Assembly: GCA_014656495.1 (NCBI GenBank)
Contig: BNCN01000014.1
Coordinates: forward strand, 124,001-188,000
Source: Comamonas sp. KCTC 72670
GTDB lineage: Bacteria > Myxococcota > Myxococcia > Myxococcales > Myxococcaceae
DNA: 64,000 nucleotides
Reading direction: 5' to 3'
The first letter of the stretch is position 1. The number at the start of each line of letters is the position of its first letter. The position numbers and the translations under genes were made by a program. The notes under the pieces were generated by a model. It worked only from the letters and a program-made list of their open reading frames with translations, was not told the DNA's origin and made no database searches. Shown piece by piece: positions 19,348 to 33,738 of the stretch.

Positions 19348-19403
19348 GCCGGTGACTTTCGGGAGTGGCGGCGGGGCCGGACGGCGTTAGCTTGGGGCGC
19401 CCT

Positions 19404-20714
19404 ATGAGCCCCACCGACACCGACGCCCTGGCCGGAGACCTCCTCGAGTACATCGACGCCTCGCCCACGCCGTACCATGCGGTGCGCGAGTCGGCCCGCC
19501 GCCTGACGCAGGCGGGTTACCGTCAGCTGGATGAGCGCGAGCCCTGGGCGCTGGAGCCCGGCGCGCGCGTCTTCGTCACCCGGGGGGACACGAGCATCGC
19601 GGCCTTCCACCTCGGCGCCCAGCCCGTGGACCGGGCGGGCTTCCGGCTGGTGGGTTCGCACACGGACTCGCCGAACCTGCGCGTGAAGCCGAACGCGGCG
19701 GTGACGAAGAACGGCTACCAGCAGCTCGGCGTGGAGATTTACGGCGGGGTGCTGCTGCACACCTGGACGGACCGGGACTTGTCGCTCGCGGGCCGCGTCA
19801 TGGTGATGGTGGAGGGGCGCCCCCAGCGGCACCTGGTGGACTTCCGCCGGCCGCTCTTGCGCGTGCCCAACCTGGCCATCCACCTCAACCGCGGGGTGAA
19901 CACGGACGGCGTGAAGCTGAACGCGCAGGAGCACATGGTGCCGGTGCTGGGCCTGGAGCGCGCGGGCGCCGCGGAGCTGCACGGGCTGCTCTTGGAGGAG
20001 CTGGCCAAGGGCGGCGTGAAGGCGCAGGCGGGGGACATCCTCGGCTACGACTTGTGCCTCTATGACTTGCAGCCGTCCATCCGCTCGGGCGCGCACGGCG
20101 AGTTCCTCCACGCGCCGCGCCTGGACAACCTCGCGAGCTGCCACGCGAGCCTGTCCGCGCTGCTCTCCAGCAGCGCGCCGCGCGAGGCCACCAGCGGCGT
20201 CATCCTGTTCGACCACGAAGAGGTGGGCAGCCGCAGCGCGCAGGGCGCCGCGTCTCCCTTCCTGCGCACGCTGCTGGAGCGCCTGACGCTGGCGCACTCG
20301 GACGGCAAGCCGGACGCGTTCCACCGCGCCATCGCGCACTCGTTCCTGGTGAGCGCGGACATGGCGCACGCCATCCATCCCAACTACGCGTCCATGCACG
20401 AGCCCAAGCACCAGCCGCACATGGGCGCGGGCCCGGTCATCAAGTCGAACGTGAATCAGTCCTACGCCACGGATGGCGAGTCGTGGGCCTTCTTCACGGC
20501 GCTGTGCCGCGAGGCCGGCGTGACGCCGCAGCACTTCGTCACCCGCACGGACCTGGGCTGCGGCAGCACGATTGGGCCCATCTCCGCGGGGCAGCTCGGC
20601 ATCCGCACGGTGGACGTGGGCAACCCCATGCTGTCCATGCACTCCATCCGTGAGATGGCTTGCGCCACCGACGTCGCGCAGATGGTGGCCGTGCTGAGTC
20701 GGCTGTTCGCCTGA
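19404..20714 (+). CDS. apeB: M18 family aminopeptidase (aspartyl aminopeptidase type)
   Basis: Zinc metallo-aminopeptidase of about 436 aa acting on N-terminal acidic residues in the cytoplasm. Family motifs: LVGSHTDSPNLRVKP (first metal His and Asp, near residue 85), DHEEVGSRS (near 271), and FLVSADMAHAIHPNY (near 318). The length fits the bacterial M18 group. The ATG at 19404 is chosen as it starts the conserved DLLEYIDASPTPYHAV segment. The assignment of M18 is firm; the exact substrate follows from the family. Confidence 0.93.
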   Translation: MSPTDTDALAGDLLEYIDASPTPYHAVRESARRLTQAGYRQLDEREPWALEPGARVFVTRGDTSIAAFHLGAQPVDRAGFRLVGSHTDSPNLRVKPNAAVTKNGYQQLGVEIYGGVLLHTWTDRDLSLAGRVMVMVEGRPQRHLVDFRRPLLRVPNLAIHLNRGVNTDGVKLNAQEHMVPVLGLERAGAAELHGLLLEELAKGGVKAQAGDILGYDLCLYDLQPSIRSGAHGEFLHAPRLDNLASCHASLSALLSSSAPREATSGVILFDHEEVGSRSAQGAASPFLRTLLERLTLAHSDGKPDAFHRAIAHSFLVSADMAHAIHPNYASMHEPKHQPHMGAGPVIKSNVNQSYATDGESWAFFTALCREAGVTPQHFVTRTDLGCGSTIGPISAGQLGIRTVDVGNPMLSMHSIREMACATDVAQMVAVLSRLFA

Positions 20715-20738
20715 GCGTGAGCGTGACCTCATGACACG

Positions 20739-20766
20739 CGTCCGCCTCCTCCTGCGGAGGCGGACG
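20739..20766. terminator. perfect hairpin between convergent genes
   Basis: GTCCGCCTCC and its perfect complement flank TCCTGC, with extra flanking pairs. It lies between the aminopeptidase stop (20714) and the opgH stop (20784) and can serve both strands. Confidence 0.55.
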
Positions 20767-20783
20767 TCCCGCGAGCGTGAAGC

Positions 20784-22817
20784 TCAGGACACCGCGATGG
20801 TCAGCCGGCGCTCGCGGGCCTCGGTCAGCGTGTGCGCGTCCAGGAGGACCGCCGTCTTCTCGGGCGCGGACAGCGGCTCGGCGGTGTCGCCCAGCAGCTT
20901 GCGGCGCGCGGAGGCCAGCGCCATGGGCACGGCGGCCGGTGAGGGCTGGGACTCCAGCAGCGCCAGGTGCAGCGCGTGCGCCTTGGCATCCGAGATGACG
21001 TGGTCCACCGCGTCCGCCACCGGCTCCATCGCGAACTCCCCGGCCACCTCCTGCGAGCGCTCCAGCACCTTGGGGGGCTCGGACTCCTCGGGGATGACGA
21101 GCAGGCCGCGCCGCTCCAGCCACAGGCCCAGCGACGCGCGCGAGGTGAAGACGGAGAGCGGGATGGACAGCAGCAGCCCCGCCACCACGGGCGACAGCCA
21201 CAGCAGCAGTCCCGGCGACAGGAACCAGGCCACCGCGGCGAGCCCGACGCCCACGGCGGTGTGGACGGCGTGGCGGCGGGCCGCCTCGGACCAGGGCAGG
21301 TCGGCGTCGTCGCGCTGCTGGCTGGACCAGCTGACCTTGTAGCCGAGCAGCGTCCCGAAGACGAAGTGCGACTGGAACAGCATCATCACCGGCGCCATCA
21401 GCGTGGCGAGCACGCTCTCCAGCAGCACGCTGAGCACCAGCCGCACCCGGCCGCCCATCAGCGCCGAGTCCTTGGCGCTCGCCAGGCCCAACAGGAGCCC
21501 GAAAATCTTGGGCGCGAACAGCATGCCCATGGACACGGCGAACAGCCGCATGGAGCCCTTGGCATCGAAGTGCATCGCCTCCGGCGGCAGGTCCTCCAGG
21601 AGGTGCGGGTTGGAGAACGACAGCCACCCGTCCCAGAGGCCGGCCACCAGGCCCGACGTCAGGAACAGCAGCCACAGCGGGGACGCGGCGTAGGACATCA
21701 CGCCCATCAGGAAGTGGCCCCGGCTGATGGGGTGCAGGCCGCCCGCGGCCACCAGGCTCAGGTGCTGCAGGTTGCCCTGGCACCAGCGGCGGTCGCGCTG
21801 CGCGTAGTCCAGCAGGCTCGGGGGCGGCTGTTCGAAGCTGCCGCCCAGCTCCGTCACCAGCCACACGGTGTAGCCCGCGCGGCGCATCAGCGCGGCCTCC
21901 ACGAAGTCGTGGCTGAGGATGTGGCCGCCGAAGGGCTGCTGCCCGGGGAGCACCGGCAGGCCGCAGTGCTGGATGAAGGCCTCGGTGCGGATGATGGCGT
22001 TGTGGCCCCAGTAGTTGGACTCACCGAGCTGCCACGCGGCGGCGCCCGCGGCCACCACCGGGCCGTACACGCGGCCCGCGAACTGCTGCAGCCGGGCGAA
22101 GAGGGTGCTGCGGCCCACGTTGAGCGGAGGCGCCTGGAGGATGCCCGCGCGCGGGTTGAGCTCCATCAGCCGCGCCATCGTCACCAGCGTGCGGCCGTCC
22201 ATGAGGCTGTCGGCGTCCAGCACGATGGTGAAGTCGTAGTGGCGGCCCCAGCGCTCGCAGAAGTCCTGGAGGTTGCCGGCCTTCTTGCCGGTGTTGTCCG
22301 TGCGGCGCCGGTAGAAGATGCGGCCCTGTCCGCCCACGCGGCGGCACAGGTCGGCCCAGGCGAGCTCCTCGGCGATCCACGCCTCGGGCCGCGTGGAGTC
22401 GCTGAGGATGTAGAAGTCGAACGCGTCCAACTGGCCCGTGGCGGCCACGGACTCGTAGGTGGCCTGCACGTTGGCGAAGACGGAGGCCGGGTCCTCGTTG
22501 TGGACCGGCATCACCACCGACGTGCGCGAGGCGAGCCGCTTCGCCGCCTCCTCCGCCGTGGGCCAGCGCAGCCCGGGCAGGCGCTTGCTGACCGCGAGCT
22601 GGAGGAAGCCCGCCACCGCCGTCCAGAAGGACAGGGCAATCCACCCGAAGCACAGCACGAAGAGCGCCAGCAGCACGCCTTCGGGGACGGTGGTACCGCG
22701 CGCGCTCAGCAGGCGGTGCATCTCCCAGGTGCCCGCCACCGTGGTCACGGCGGCGAGGCCCAGGACGAAGAGGCGCCGGATGCCGGCGCTCTCCGGTGAG
22801 AACGAGTGAGCGTGCAT
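20784..22817 (-). CDS. opgH: glucans biosynthesis glucosyltransferase OpgH
   Basis: Inner-membrane GT2 glucosyltransferase that makes the linear beta-1,2-glucan backbone of osmoregulated periplasmic glucans from UDP-glucose. It is about 677 aa from the ATG at 22817, shorter than E. coli OpgH (about 847) at the termini. GT2 motifs: TSVVMPVHNEDPASVFANV, FTIVLDADSLMDGRTL, and YAQRDRRWCQGNLQH as the QxxRW motif. Hydrophobic segments lie at the N-terminus (FVLGLAAVTTVAG, then LLALFVLCFGWIALSFW) and in the C-terminal half. It is the last gene of opgG-unknown-opgH, starting 43 bases after the middle gene. Confidence 0.95.
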   Translation of the reverse strand: MHAHSFSPESAGIRRLFVLGLAAVTTVAGTWEMHRLLSARGTTVPEGVLLALFVLCFGWIALSFWTAVAGFLQLAVSKRLPGLRWPTAEEAAKRLASRTSVVMPVHNEDPASVFANVQATYESVAATGQLDAFDFYILSDSTRPEAWIAEELAWADLCRRVGGQGRIFYRRRTDNTGKKAGNLQDFCERWGRHYDFTIVLDADSLMDGRTLVTMARLMELNPRAGILQAPPLNVGRSTLFARLQQFAGRVYGPVVAAGAAAWQLGESNYWGHNAIIRTEAFIQHCGLPVLPGQQPFGGHILSHDFVEAALMRRAGYTVWLVTELGGSFEQPPPSLLDYAQRDRRWCQGNLQHLSLVAAGGLHPISRGHFLMGVMSYAASPLWLLFLTSGLVAGLWDGWLSFSNPHLLEDLPPEAMHFDAKGSMRLFAVSMGMLFAPKIFGLLLGLASAKDSALMGGRVRLVLSVLLESVLATLMAPVMMLFQSHFVFGTLLGYKVSWSSQQRDDADLPWSEAARRHAVHTAVGVGLAAVAWFLSPGLLLWLSPVVAGLLLSIPLSVFTSRASLGLWLERRGLLVIPEESEPPKVLERSQEVAGEFAMEPVADAVDHVISDAKAHALHLALLESQPSPAAVPMALASARRKLLGDTAEPLSAPEKTAVLLDAHTLTEARERRLTIAVS

Positions 22818-22860
22818 GGCGGAACCTCGCGAAGGGTCTCCCGGCGCGCGGGAGGCTACG

Positions 22861-23367
22861 TCAGCGGGAGACGGACATGTCCGGCTGGCCGGCGCGCAGC
22901 CAGCGGCGCAGGCGCTCTCCCAGCGGCCAGAGCACAAGCTGCTGCTCCGGCATCGCCGTGGCAACCTGCGCCGGCGTGGGCACGGGCACCGCGGCGCTCA
23001 GGGCGCGGGACAGCTCGTGCGGCACCGCGTCCCGCGTGAAGACGGTGGCGCCGAAGCGCGCGCCGTCGCAGAGGACGAAGGCGGCGCGGCCCCGCGTCAG
23101 CAGGCGGCCTTCACCCACCACGTCCATGTCCAGCTCGCGCGTCAGCCACGTCTCCACGCGGGCCCGGGCCAGGGCCACGGCGGCCTGCGGCTTCACGTTG
23201 GACGCGGTGACACCCTCCAGCGCCCAGGCGGCCAGGGCGGCCAGGTCCTCGGCGGCTTCGAAGCCGAAGCCCTGGAAGAAGGCGTCGAGCGCCACGCACG
23301 TCTCCGGACGGACCCACTCGGTCGTCGTCACGGAGGGGCAGGTGTTCGGCGTCGTCACGGAATCCAT
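22861..23367 (-). CDS. unknown protein encoded between opgG and opgH
   Basis: About 168 aa, no signal peptide, no membrane helix. Its ATG at 23367 lies 13 bases inside the end of opgG, with a GGAGC site, so translation is probably coupled. Segments such as FQGFGFEAAEDLAALAAWAL and RGRAAFVLCDGARFGATVF suggest a compact alpha/beta fold; no family recognised. Its position implies a role in glucan synthesis, modification or its control, but nothing in the sequence shows which. Confidence 0.7.
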   Translation of the reverse strand: MDSVTTPNTCPSVTTTEWVRPETCVALDAFFQGFGFEAAEDLAALAAWALEGVTASNVKPQAAVALARARVETWLTRELDMDVVGEGRLLTRGRAAFVLCDGARFGATVFTRDAVPHELSRALSAAVPVPTPAQVATAMPEQQLVLWPLGERLRRWLRAGQPDMSVSR

Positions 23368-24950
23368 AGATAGCTCCAGGTCTCGGTGAGGGTCTCCGAA
23401 CCGCGCCGCAGGAAGGCGCGCAGCTCGATAGGTTCGCTGGTGCCCTCGGGCTCCAGCTCGAAGGTGGTGCGCCAGCCACCGGAAGGTTCATGGCGCTGAA
23501 TGGTGGAGCGCAGCACCTGGCCCTTGGCCGCGGTGATGACCGCCTCCACCGGCCCGTCCTCGGCGCGGGCGGTACGGGAGAAGTCGAGGATGAACCGGCG
23601 CGTGGCCGGGGTGACGCCCTCGCCCACGGGCATGCCCGGGGTGATGGCGGAGGTGATGCGCGTCGAGGTGACGACGCCGCCCGTGCTCTCCCAGGGCGAC
23701 TTCGAACCCCAGTGCAGCCGGTAGGCCACGCGCAGCGGCGTGCCCGGGGTGAGCGGCGCGTCCGGCACCCAGAAGGCGACGATGTTGTCGTGCGTCTCGT
23801 CCGGCGTGGGAATCTCCACCAGGCGCACCGCGCCCGGGCCCCACTCGCCCACTGGCTCCACCCACGCGCTGGGGCGGCGCTCGTAGCGGGCCTCCAGGTC
23901 CTCGTAGTTGTGGAAGGCGGTGTCCCGCTGCAGCAGGCCGAACGCGCGCGGGTTCTCCGCGCGGAAGCTGGAGGTGCGCACCGCCTTCGGGTTCTGCAGC
24001 GGGCGCCACAGCTGCTCGCCGTCCTTGCTCCACACGAGCAGGCCGTCCGAGTCGTGGACCTCCGGCCGGAAGTCGTCGAACTTCGCGCGGTCGTTCTCAC
24101 CGAACAGGTACATGCTGGTGAGCGGCGCCACGCCCAGGTTCTCGATGCTGCGGCGCGAGAAGAGCGTGGCCTCCACGTCCATCACCGTGTTGGCGCCGGG
24201 GGTGATGGTGAAGCGGTACGCGCCGGTGATGCTCGGCCCGTCCATGAGCGCGTGCACCACCACGTGGTTCGCGCCGTCCGCCGGCCGCTCCAGCCAGAAC
24301 TCACGGAAGTCCGGGAACTCCTCGGGGCTCGGCTGCGCGGTGTCGATGGCGATGCCGCGCGCGGACAGGCCGTAGAGGTTGCCCTGGCCCAGCGAGCGGA
24401 AGTAGCTGGCGCCCTGGAACACGGCCAGCTCGTCGAAGATATCGGGCGTGTTGAGCGGGTGGTGGAAGCGCAGGCCCGCGAAGCCGTCCACGCCGGTGCG
24501 AGGCAGGGACGCCTTGTTGACGACCTTGCCGTAGCTGAAGAGGTCCTGGGAGAAGCGCAGCGGCTGCGCGCGGCCCGCCTCCACGACGTTCATCACCACC
24601 GGGGACTGGAACAGGAAGCCCGGGTGGAAGAACTGCACGTGGAAGGGGAGGCCCGCGTCACGCCAGTGCGCGCGCTCCGGACGGAAGCGGATGTCGCGGT
24701 ACTGGTCGTAGTTGAGCTGGGAGTAGGCCTTGGGCAGCGACTTCGGCGGCGCCACGTAGGGCTGGGCCGCCAGCGCGCGCGCGCGCTCCACCACCGTCTC
24801 CGTGGAGAAGGCCGTCGTGCCCTTCATGGCGGTGCTCCGGGCCTTCGTCGCCGCGGGCTCGCGGGCGACGGCGGGGGTGCAGGACGCGACCGCCATCGCG
24901 CACAACCAGGGCGCACCCAGCCTCAACGCTTTTTGCCGCAACGACGTCAC
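23355..24950 (-). CDS. opgG: periplasmic glucan biosynthesis protein OpgG/MdoG, probable lipoprotein
   Basis: Protein of about 531 aa needed for branching or release of osmoregulated periplasmic glucans. Family features include the early FDQYRDI-like segment (YDQYRDIRFRPERAHW), FQFFHPGFLF-like VQFFHPGFLFQSPVV, the FAGLRFHHPLNTPDIFDE segment and the C-terminal Ig-like domain. The N-terminus carries a hydrophobic stretch ending in MAVASC with Cys24, which fits a lipobox, so membrane anchoring is likely; E. coli OpgG is a soluble periplasmic protein. The start is GTG at 24950. It is first in the operon with the unknown gene and opgH. Confidence 0.93.
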   Translation of the reverse strand: MTSLRQKALRLGAPWLCAMAVASCTPAVAREPAATKARSTAMKGTTAFSTETVVERARALAAQPYVAPPKSLPKAYSQLNYDQYRDIRFRPERAHWRDAGLPFHVQFFHPGFLFQSPVVMNVVEAGRAQPLRFSQDLFSYGKVVNKASLPRTGVDGFAGLRFHHPLNTPDIFDELAVFQGASYFRSLGQGNLYGLSARGIAIDTAQPSPEEFPDFREFWLERPADGANHVVVHALMDGPSITGAYRFTITPGANTVMDVEATLFSRRSIENLGVAPLTSMYLFGENDRAKFDDFRPEVHDSDGLLVWSKDGEQLWRPLQNPKAVRTSSFRAENPRAFGLLQRDTAFHNYEDLEARYERRPSAWVEPVGEWGPGAVRLVEIPTPDETHDNIVAFWVPDAPLTPGTPLRVAYRLHWGSKSPWESTGGVVTSTRITSAITPGMPVGEGVTPATRRFILDFSRTARAEDGPVEAVITAAKGQVLRSTIQRHEPSGGWRTTFELEPEGTSEPIELRAFLRRGSETLTETWSYLWIP

Positions 24951-25249
24951 GTTCGAGTGCCTCCAAGTTCGTGGGTTCGCCGACCCGACCGCACACTCCG
25001 CGTGGTCTCGCGGTGCGGCGCGTCAGTGCTTCAGCAACCCGCGTACCAGCGCGGCCAACTCGAATCCGCCGACGTGAAAACGCTCTGATTCCGGTGGGTT
25101 GGACTCATGGGGTCCAGGCCGACTCCGGAAAAACCCGGCTCACGGGCGTGGGCCGTGAACGGTTCCCTGCCCAGCGGTCGGGGGGGGTGGGGAGGATAGG
25201 GACAGGGGCCGTGGGGGCCTGTCCAAATCTTCCACAGGCTGACAATTCG
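24951..25249. other. intergenic region upstream of opgG
   Basis: This 299-base gap lies between the opgG start and the stop of the hybrid kinase, both on the minus strand. It should hold the opgG promoter. I see a possible terminator at 25200-25224, a run of Gs around 25181-25195, and no convincing open frame or RNA gene. Confidence 0.5.
25200..25224 (-). terminator. weak hairpin after the hybrid kinase
   Basis: GGACAGG and CCTGTCC pair across an 11-base G/C-rich loop, 26 bases beyond the kinase stop. There is no T-run, so the assignment is tentative. Confidence 0.35.
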
Positions 25250-27541
25250 CTATGCGTGCGCGAGCCGTTCCTGGATCAGGGAGAGGAGTTCCCTGCCTGC
25301 GAACGGCTTTTCCAGGTGGGGGCTGGGCACCGACTCCAGGAAGGCCCGGGCCTGGGCCGTCACCGCGCCGCCGGTGAGGAAGATGACCCGGCGGGCCTGC
25401 TCGGGGTGGCGGGCCTGGAGGGCGGAGTAGAAGTCCATCCCGCTCATGCCGGGCATCATCAGGTCGCAGAAGACGACGTCGAAGCGCTCGCCGGCCTCGA
25501 TGCGGGCCAGGGCCTCCTGGGCCCGGGTGGAGAGGGTGACGTCGTGGTGCGGACGCAGGGTGCGCCCCAGCGCCGTACACACCAGCGGCTCGTCGTCCAC
25601 CACCAGCAGCCGGCCGCGCCTCTCCGCCGGGGCGGGCGGCGGTGGGGGCGGTGGGCGCACCGGCTCCGTCCGCTGGGCGGGCGGCAGGAGCACCTGGAAG
25701 GCGGAGCCCTTGCCCGGCTCGCTCGTCACGTGGATTTCCCCACCCAGGGCCGTGACGATGCTGTGGCAGATGGACAGGCCCAGGCCGGTGCCCACCCCGG
25801 GCTCCTTGGTGGTGAAGAAGGGGTCGAAGAGGCGGGGCAGGTGTTCCTGGGTGATACCCGCGCCCGTGTCCGACACCTCCACGAAGACGCGCCCGTTGGC
25901 CGCCACGCGCGTGACGACGCGGATTTCGTGACGCTCGGGCGTCCCGGCGGGAATGGCCTGTGCGGCGTTCACGAGCAGGTTGAGGAACACCTGTCCCAGG
26001 CGGGACTCGTTGCCGACCACGGAGGGGACCTCGTCCAACTGCTTCACCAGCCGGGCGCGGTGGCGAATCTCCGTGGTGGCCAGATTCAGCGTGGACTCGA
26101 GGACCTGCCGGATGTCGACTTCCGCGCTCTCGGCTGAGTCCACCCGGCTGAACGTCTTCAAGTCCCGGACGATGCTGCGCACCCGGTCCGCGCCCTGCTG
26201 GGCCTCGGCGAGCGCCGCCTGCGCGCTGCCCACCGCCTCCGCCAGCCGGGGCTCGACGCTCCGGCTGCCCGCGGGGAGCACGTCGGCGAGCTCCTCGCGC
26301 GCGAAGGCCAGGTTGGCGGTGAGGTACGCCAGCGGGTTGTTGATTTCGTGCGCCACGCCCGCGGCGAGCGTGCCCACGGAGGCCATGCGCTGCGCGAGCA
26401 TGAGCCGCCCCTGCATCTGGTAGCGCTCCGTCAAGTCGTGCGAGACGGAGACGATGGAGTCCTTGCCGTCGAAGGGCAGGGGGAAGGTGGTGGACTCCAC
26501 GTGCAGCACGCTGCCGTCGCGTTTGACCATCCGCCGCTCCTGGAGCGCCGCGCGGCCGGTGCGCAGGGCCTCGTGCATGCGCGCGTCGGCGCTGGCGAAG
26601 TCCTCGGGCGGGATGATGTCGGAGATGTGCTTGCCCAGCAGCTCGTCCACGCTCTCGTAGCCCAGGGCGGAGACGACCTTCTGGTTGGCGTAGCGCACGC
26701 GCGCGCCCGTGTCGAAGACGGCCACCAGGTCCGGCAGGCTTCCGATGAGGGTGCGGAAGCTCACCTCGGAGCGGCGCAGGCCCTCCTCGGCGCGCTTGAG
26801 CGCGGTGATGTCCGGGAAGAAGGAGATGACGTGCGGCGCGCCGCCGTAGGACACCATGCCCATGAAGAGCAGCGTGTGGCGCAGCTCCCCGCCGCGGGTG
26901 CGGTAGTCGACGTCCATGCCGCGCACCGTGCCGTGGTGCCGCAGGCGCTCCACCACGTGCGCGCGGTCGCTGTGGGTCCGCCACAGGCCCAGCTCCACCG
27001 TGGTGCGGCCAATGACCTCGTCGCGCGGGAGGTCGAGGAGCTGGAAGTAGAAGTCGTTGGCGGCCACCACCCGGCCGTCGGAGATGGAGGTGATGGACGT
27101 GGGCACCGGGCTGACGGCCAGCAGGGTGTCCTTGAGGTCGTTGCCGAAGGACATGTCCCGGCGGTCCTCGCGGCGGGTGAAGCGGCGCTGGGCCAGCTCC
27201 AGGCGCAGCGCCAGCTCCTCTTCCTCCACGGGCCAGGCCAGCAGGTCATCCGCGCCGGCGTCCAGCGAGGGCCGCAACGCGGCCAGCTCTCCCCGGCGGC
27301 CCAGCAGCATCAGCACCGACGCCTCGGCGCCCGGGAGGCTGCGCAGCGCGCGGACCAGCGGGACGCGGGACGTGCTGTCCCGGGCGTCCACCATCACCAG
27401 CGCGCACGTCCCGCTGCGCCAGGCGGCCGGGACATCCGCCTCGCGCGTCACGGTCATCACCGTGTGTCCCTGCTCCCGCAGGCGGCCTTCCAGTGGCGCC
27501 AGGTCCGCCCCTCCCCCCTGGGTGACAATCAGGACCCGCAT
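25250..27541 (-). CDS. hybrid histidine kinase: pseudo-receiver, PAS, PAS, HisKA, HATPase, receiver
   Basis: Soluble 763-aa orphan kinase. Residues 1-118 have a receiver-like fold (MRVLIVTQGGGADL to ALRLELAQRR) but lack the acidic pair near the start and the conserved Lys (WPVEEEE replaces the K-P loop), so it is unlikely to be phosphorylated. Two PAS domains follow (~130-250 and ~262-380). His396 lies in AAGVAHEINNPLAYL. The ATPase has QVFLNLLVNAAQAIP, DTGAGI and GTGLGLSI. The C-terminal receiver from ~640 is complete: VVDDEPLV, Asp692 in VFCDLMMPG, Lys746 in HLEKPF. No partner regulator is adjacent. Confidence 0.92.
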   Translation of the reverse strand: MRVLIVTQGGGADLAPLEGRLREQGHTVMTVTREADVPAAWRSGTCALVMVDARDSTSRVPLVRALRSLPGAEASVLMLLGRRGELAALRPSLDAGADDLLAWPVEEEELALRLELAQRRFTRREDRRDMSFGNDLKDTLLAVSPVPTSITSISDGRVVAANDFYFQLLDLPRDEVIGRTTVELGLWRTHSDRAHVVERLRHHGTVRGMDVDYRTRGGELRHTLLFMGMVSYGGAPHVISFFPDITALKRAEEGLRRSEVSFRTLIGSLPDLVAVFDTGARVRYANQKVVSALGYESVDELLGKHISDIIPPEDFASADARMHEALRTGRAALQERRMVKRDGSVLHVESTTFPLPFDGKDSIVSVSHDLTERYQMQGRLMLAQRMASVGTLAAGVAHEINNPLAYLTANLAFAREELADVLPAGSRSVEPRLAEAVGSAQAALAEAQQGADRVRSIVRDLKTFSRVDSAESAEVDIRQVLESTLNLATTEIRHRARLVKQLDEVPSVVGNESRLGQVFLNLLVNAAQAIPAGTPERHEIRVVTRVAANGRVFVEVSDTGAGITQEHLPRLFDPFFTTKEPGVGTGLGLSICHSIVTALGGEIHVTSEPGKGSAFQVLLPPAQRTEPVRPPPPPPPAPAERRGRLLVVDDEPLVCTALGRTLRPHHDVTLSTRAQEALARIEAGERFDVVFCDLMMPGMSGMDFYSALQARHPEQARRVIFLTGGAVTAQARAFLESVPSPHLEKPFAGRELLSLIQERLAHA

Positions 27542-27693
27542 GGGACTCCTCGTGAAGACGGACGCTCATCGTTACACGACGTCTGCTGTTGTAAAGCCGG
27601 TCGCCGGACCGGTTTGCCGTGGAGGTGACGAAGCGCCCGGACTGTTACACTGCCACCTGGACCCGGGTGGACCGGTGGAGAACGGGGGAGCGT

Positions 27694-28284
27694 ATGGACC
27701 GGCGGGGCGTGAATGAAGAGACGGCCATGGAGCCGCGGAAGCCGCCGCCGTTGCCGGTGCAGGTGCCGCGGCGGAACTTCGAAGGGCTGTTCGTCCACGC
27801 GCTGAAGCCCACGGGTGCCTTCGCCCAGTCCCTGCGAGACATCGGTTACGACATGGAGGCGGCGCAGGAGTACTACTCGCTCTCCGTGTGGCGCGCGGCG
27901 CTGGGCGTGGCCCGCCGGCACGTCTATGCGGGCCAGGCCCCCGAGGTGGCCAACCGCGCCCTGGGGCACCACTACGTGGAGGGCTTCGCGCAGACGCTGG
28001 TGGGCCGCATCTTCGCCACCGCCGCGCCCCTGCTGGGAACGGAGCGGTGCCTGACGCGGCTGCCCACCTATCTGCGCGCGGGCCGCGAGGACATGAAGAT
28101 GCTGCTGGAGCCGGTGCAGTCCTGCGAGTGGCGCATCCGCGTCGTGGACCCGGACCCGCTGCCGGACTTCGTCGCGGGGGTGGTGGAGGGCGTCCTCCGG
28201 CGCACCAAGGTGACGCCGCAGGTGGAGGTGCTGGAGCGGCAGATTTCCGCCTACGCCCTGCGGGTGCGGTGGAAGGGCGCCTGA
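27694..28284 (+). CDS. DUF2378 family protein (Myxococcus paralogous family TIGR02265)
   Basis: About 196 aa from the ATG at 27694, which has a GGGGGAG site. The body matches the large family of myxobacterial paralogues: NFEGLFVHALKPTGAFAQSL, then RALGHHYVEGFAQTLVGRIF and CLTRLPTYLRAGREDMKML. The family function is not established. No signal peptide or membrane segment is present. The gene precedes the UvrA-like gene by about 116 bases and is probably independent of it. An in-frame ATG at 27727 is an alternative start. Confidence 0.85.
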   Translation: MDRRGVNEETAMEPRKPPPLPVQVPRRNFEGLFVHALKPTGAFAQSLRDIGYDMEAAQEYYSLSVWRAALGVARRHVYAGQAPEVANRALGHHYVEGFAQTLVGRIFATAAPLLGTERCLTRLPTYLRAGREDMKMLLEPVQSCEWRIRVVDPDPLPDFVAGVVEGVLRRTKVTPQVEVLERQISAYALRVRWKGA

Positions 28285-28400
28285 GCGGGTGGGAGGCCTC
28301 GGCCGGCGGGCCCGCGCCCAGCCAGGGCGGCGGGGCCCCGCTGGGGCCTGCTCAGTTGTGATTGGCGGCGAAGTGTCGAGTCGTTAAACGTGCCACCCGT

Positions 28401-33704
<5,304 letters not shown>

Positions 33705-33738
33705 AACCCACGGGCGGCTGGGGCATTGTGGGGATGGC

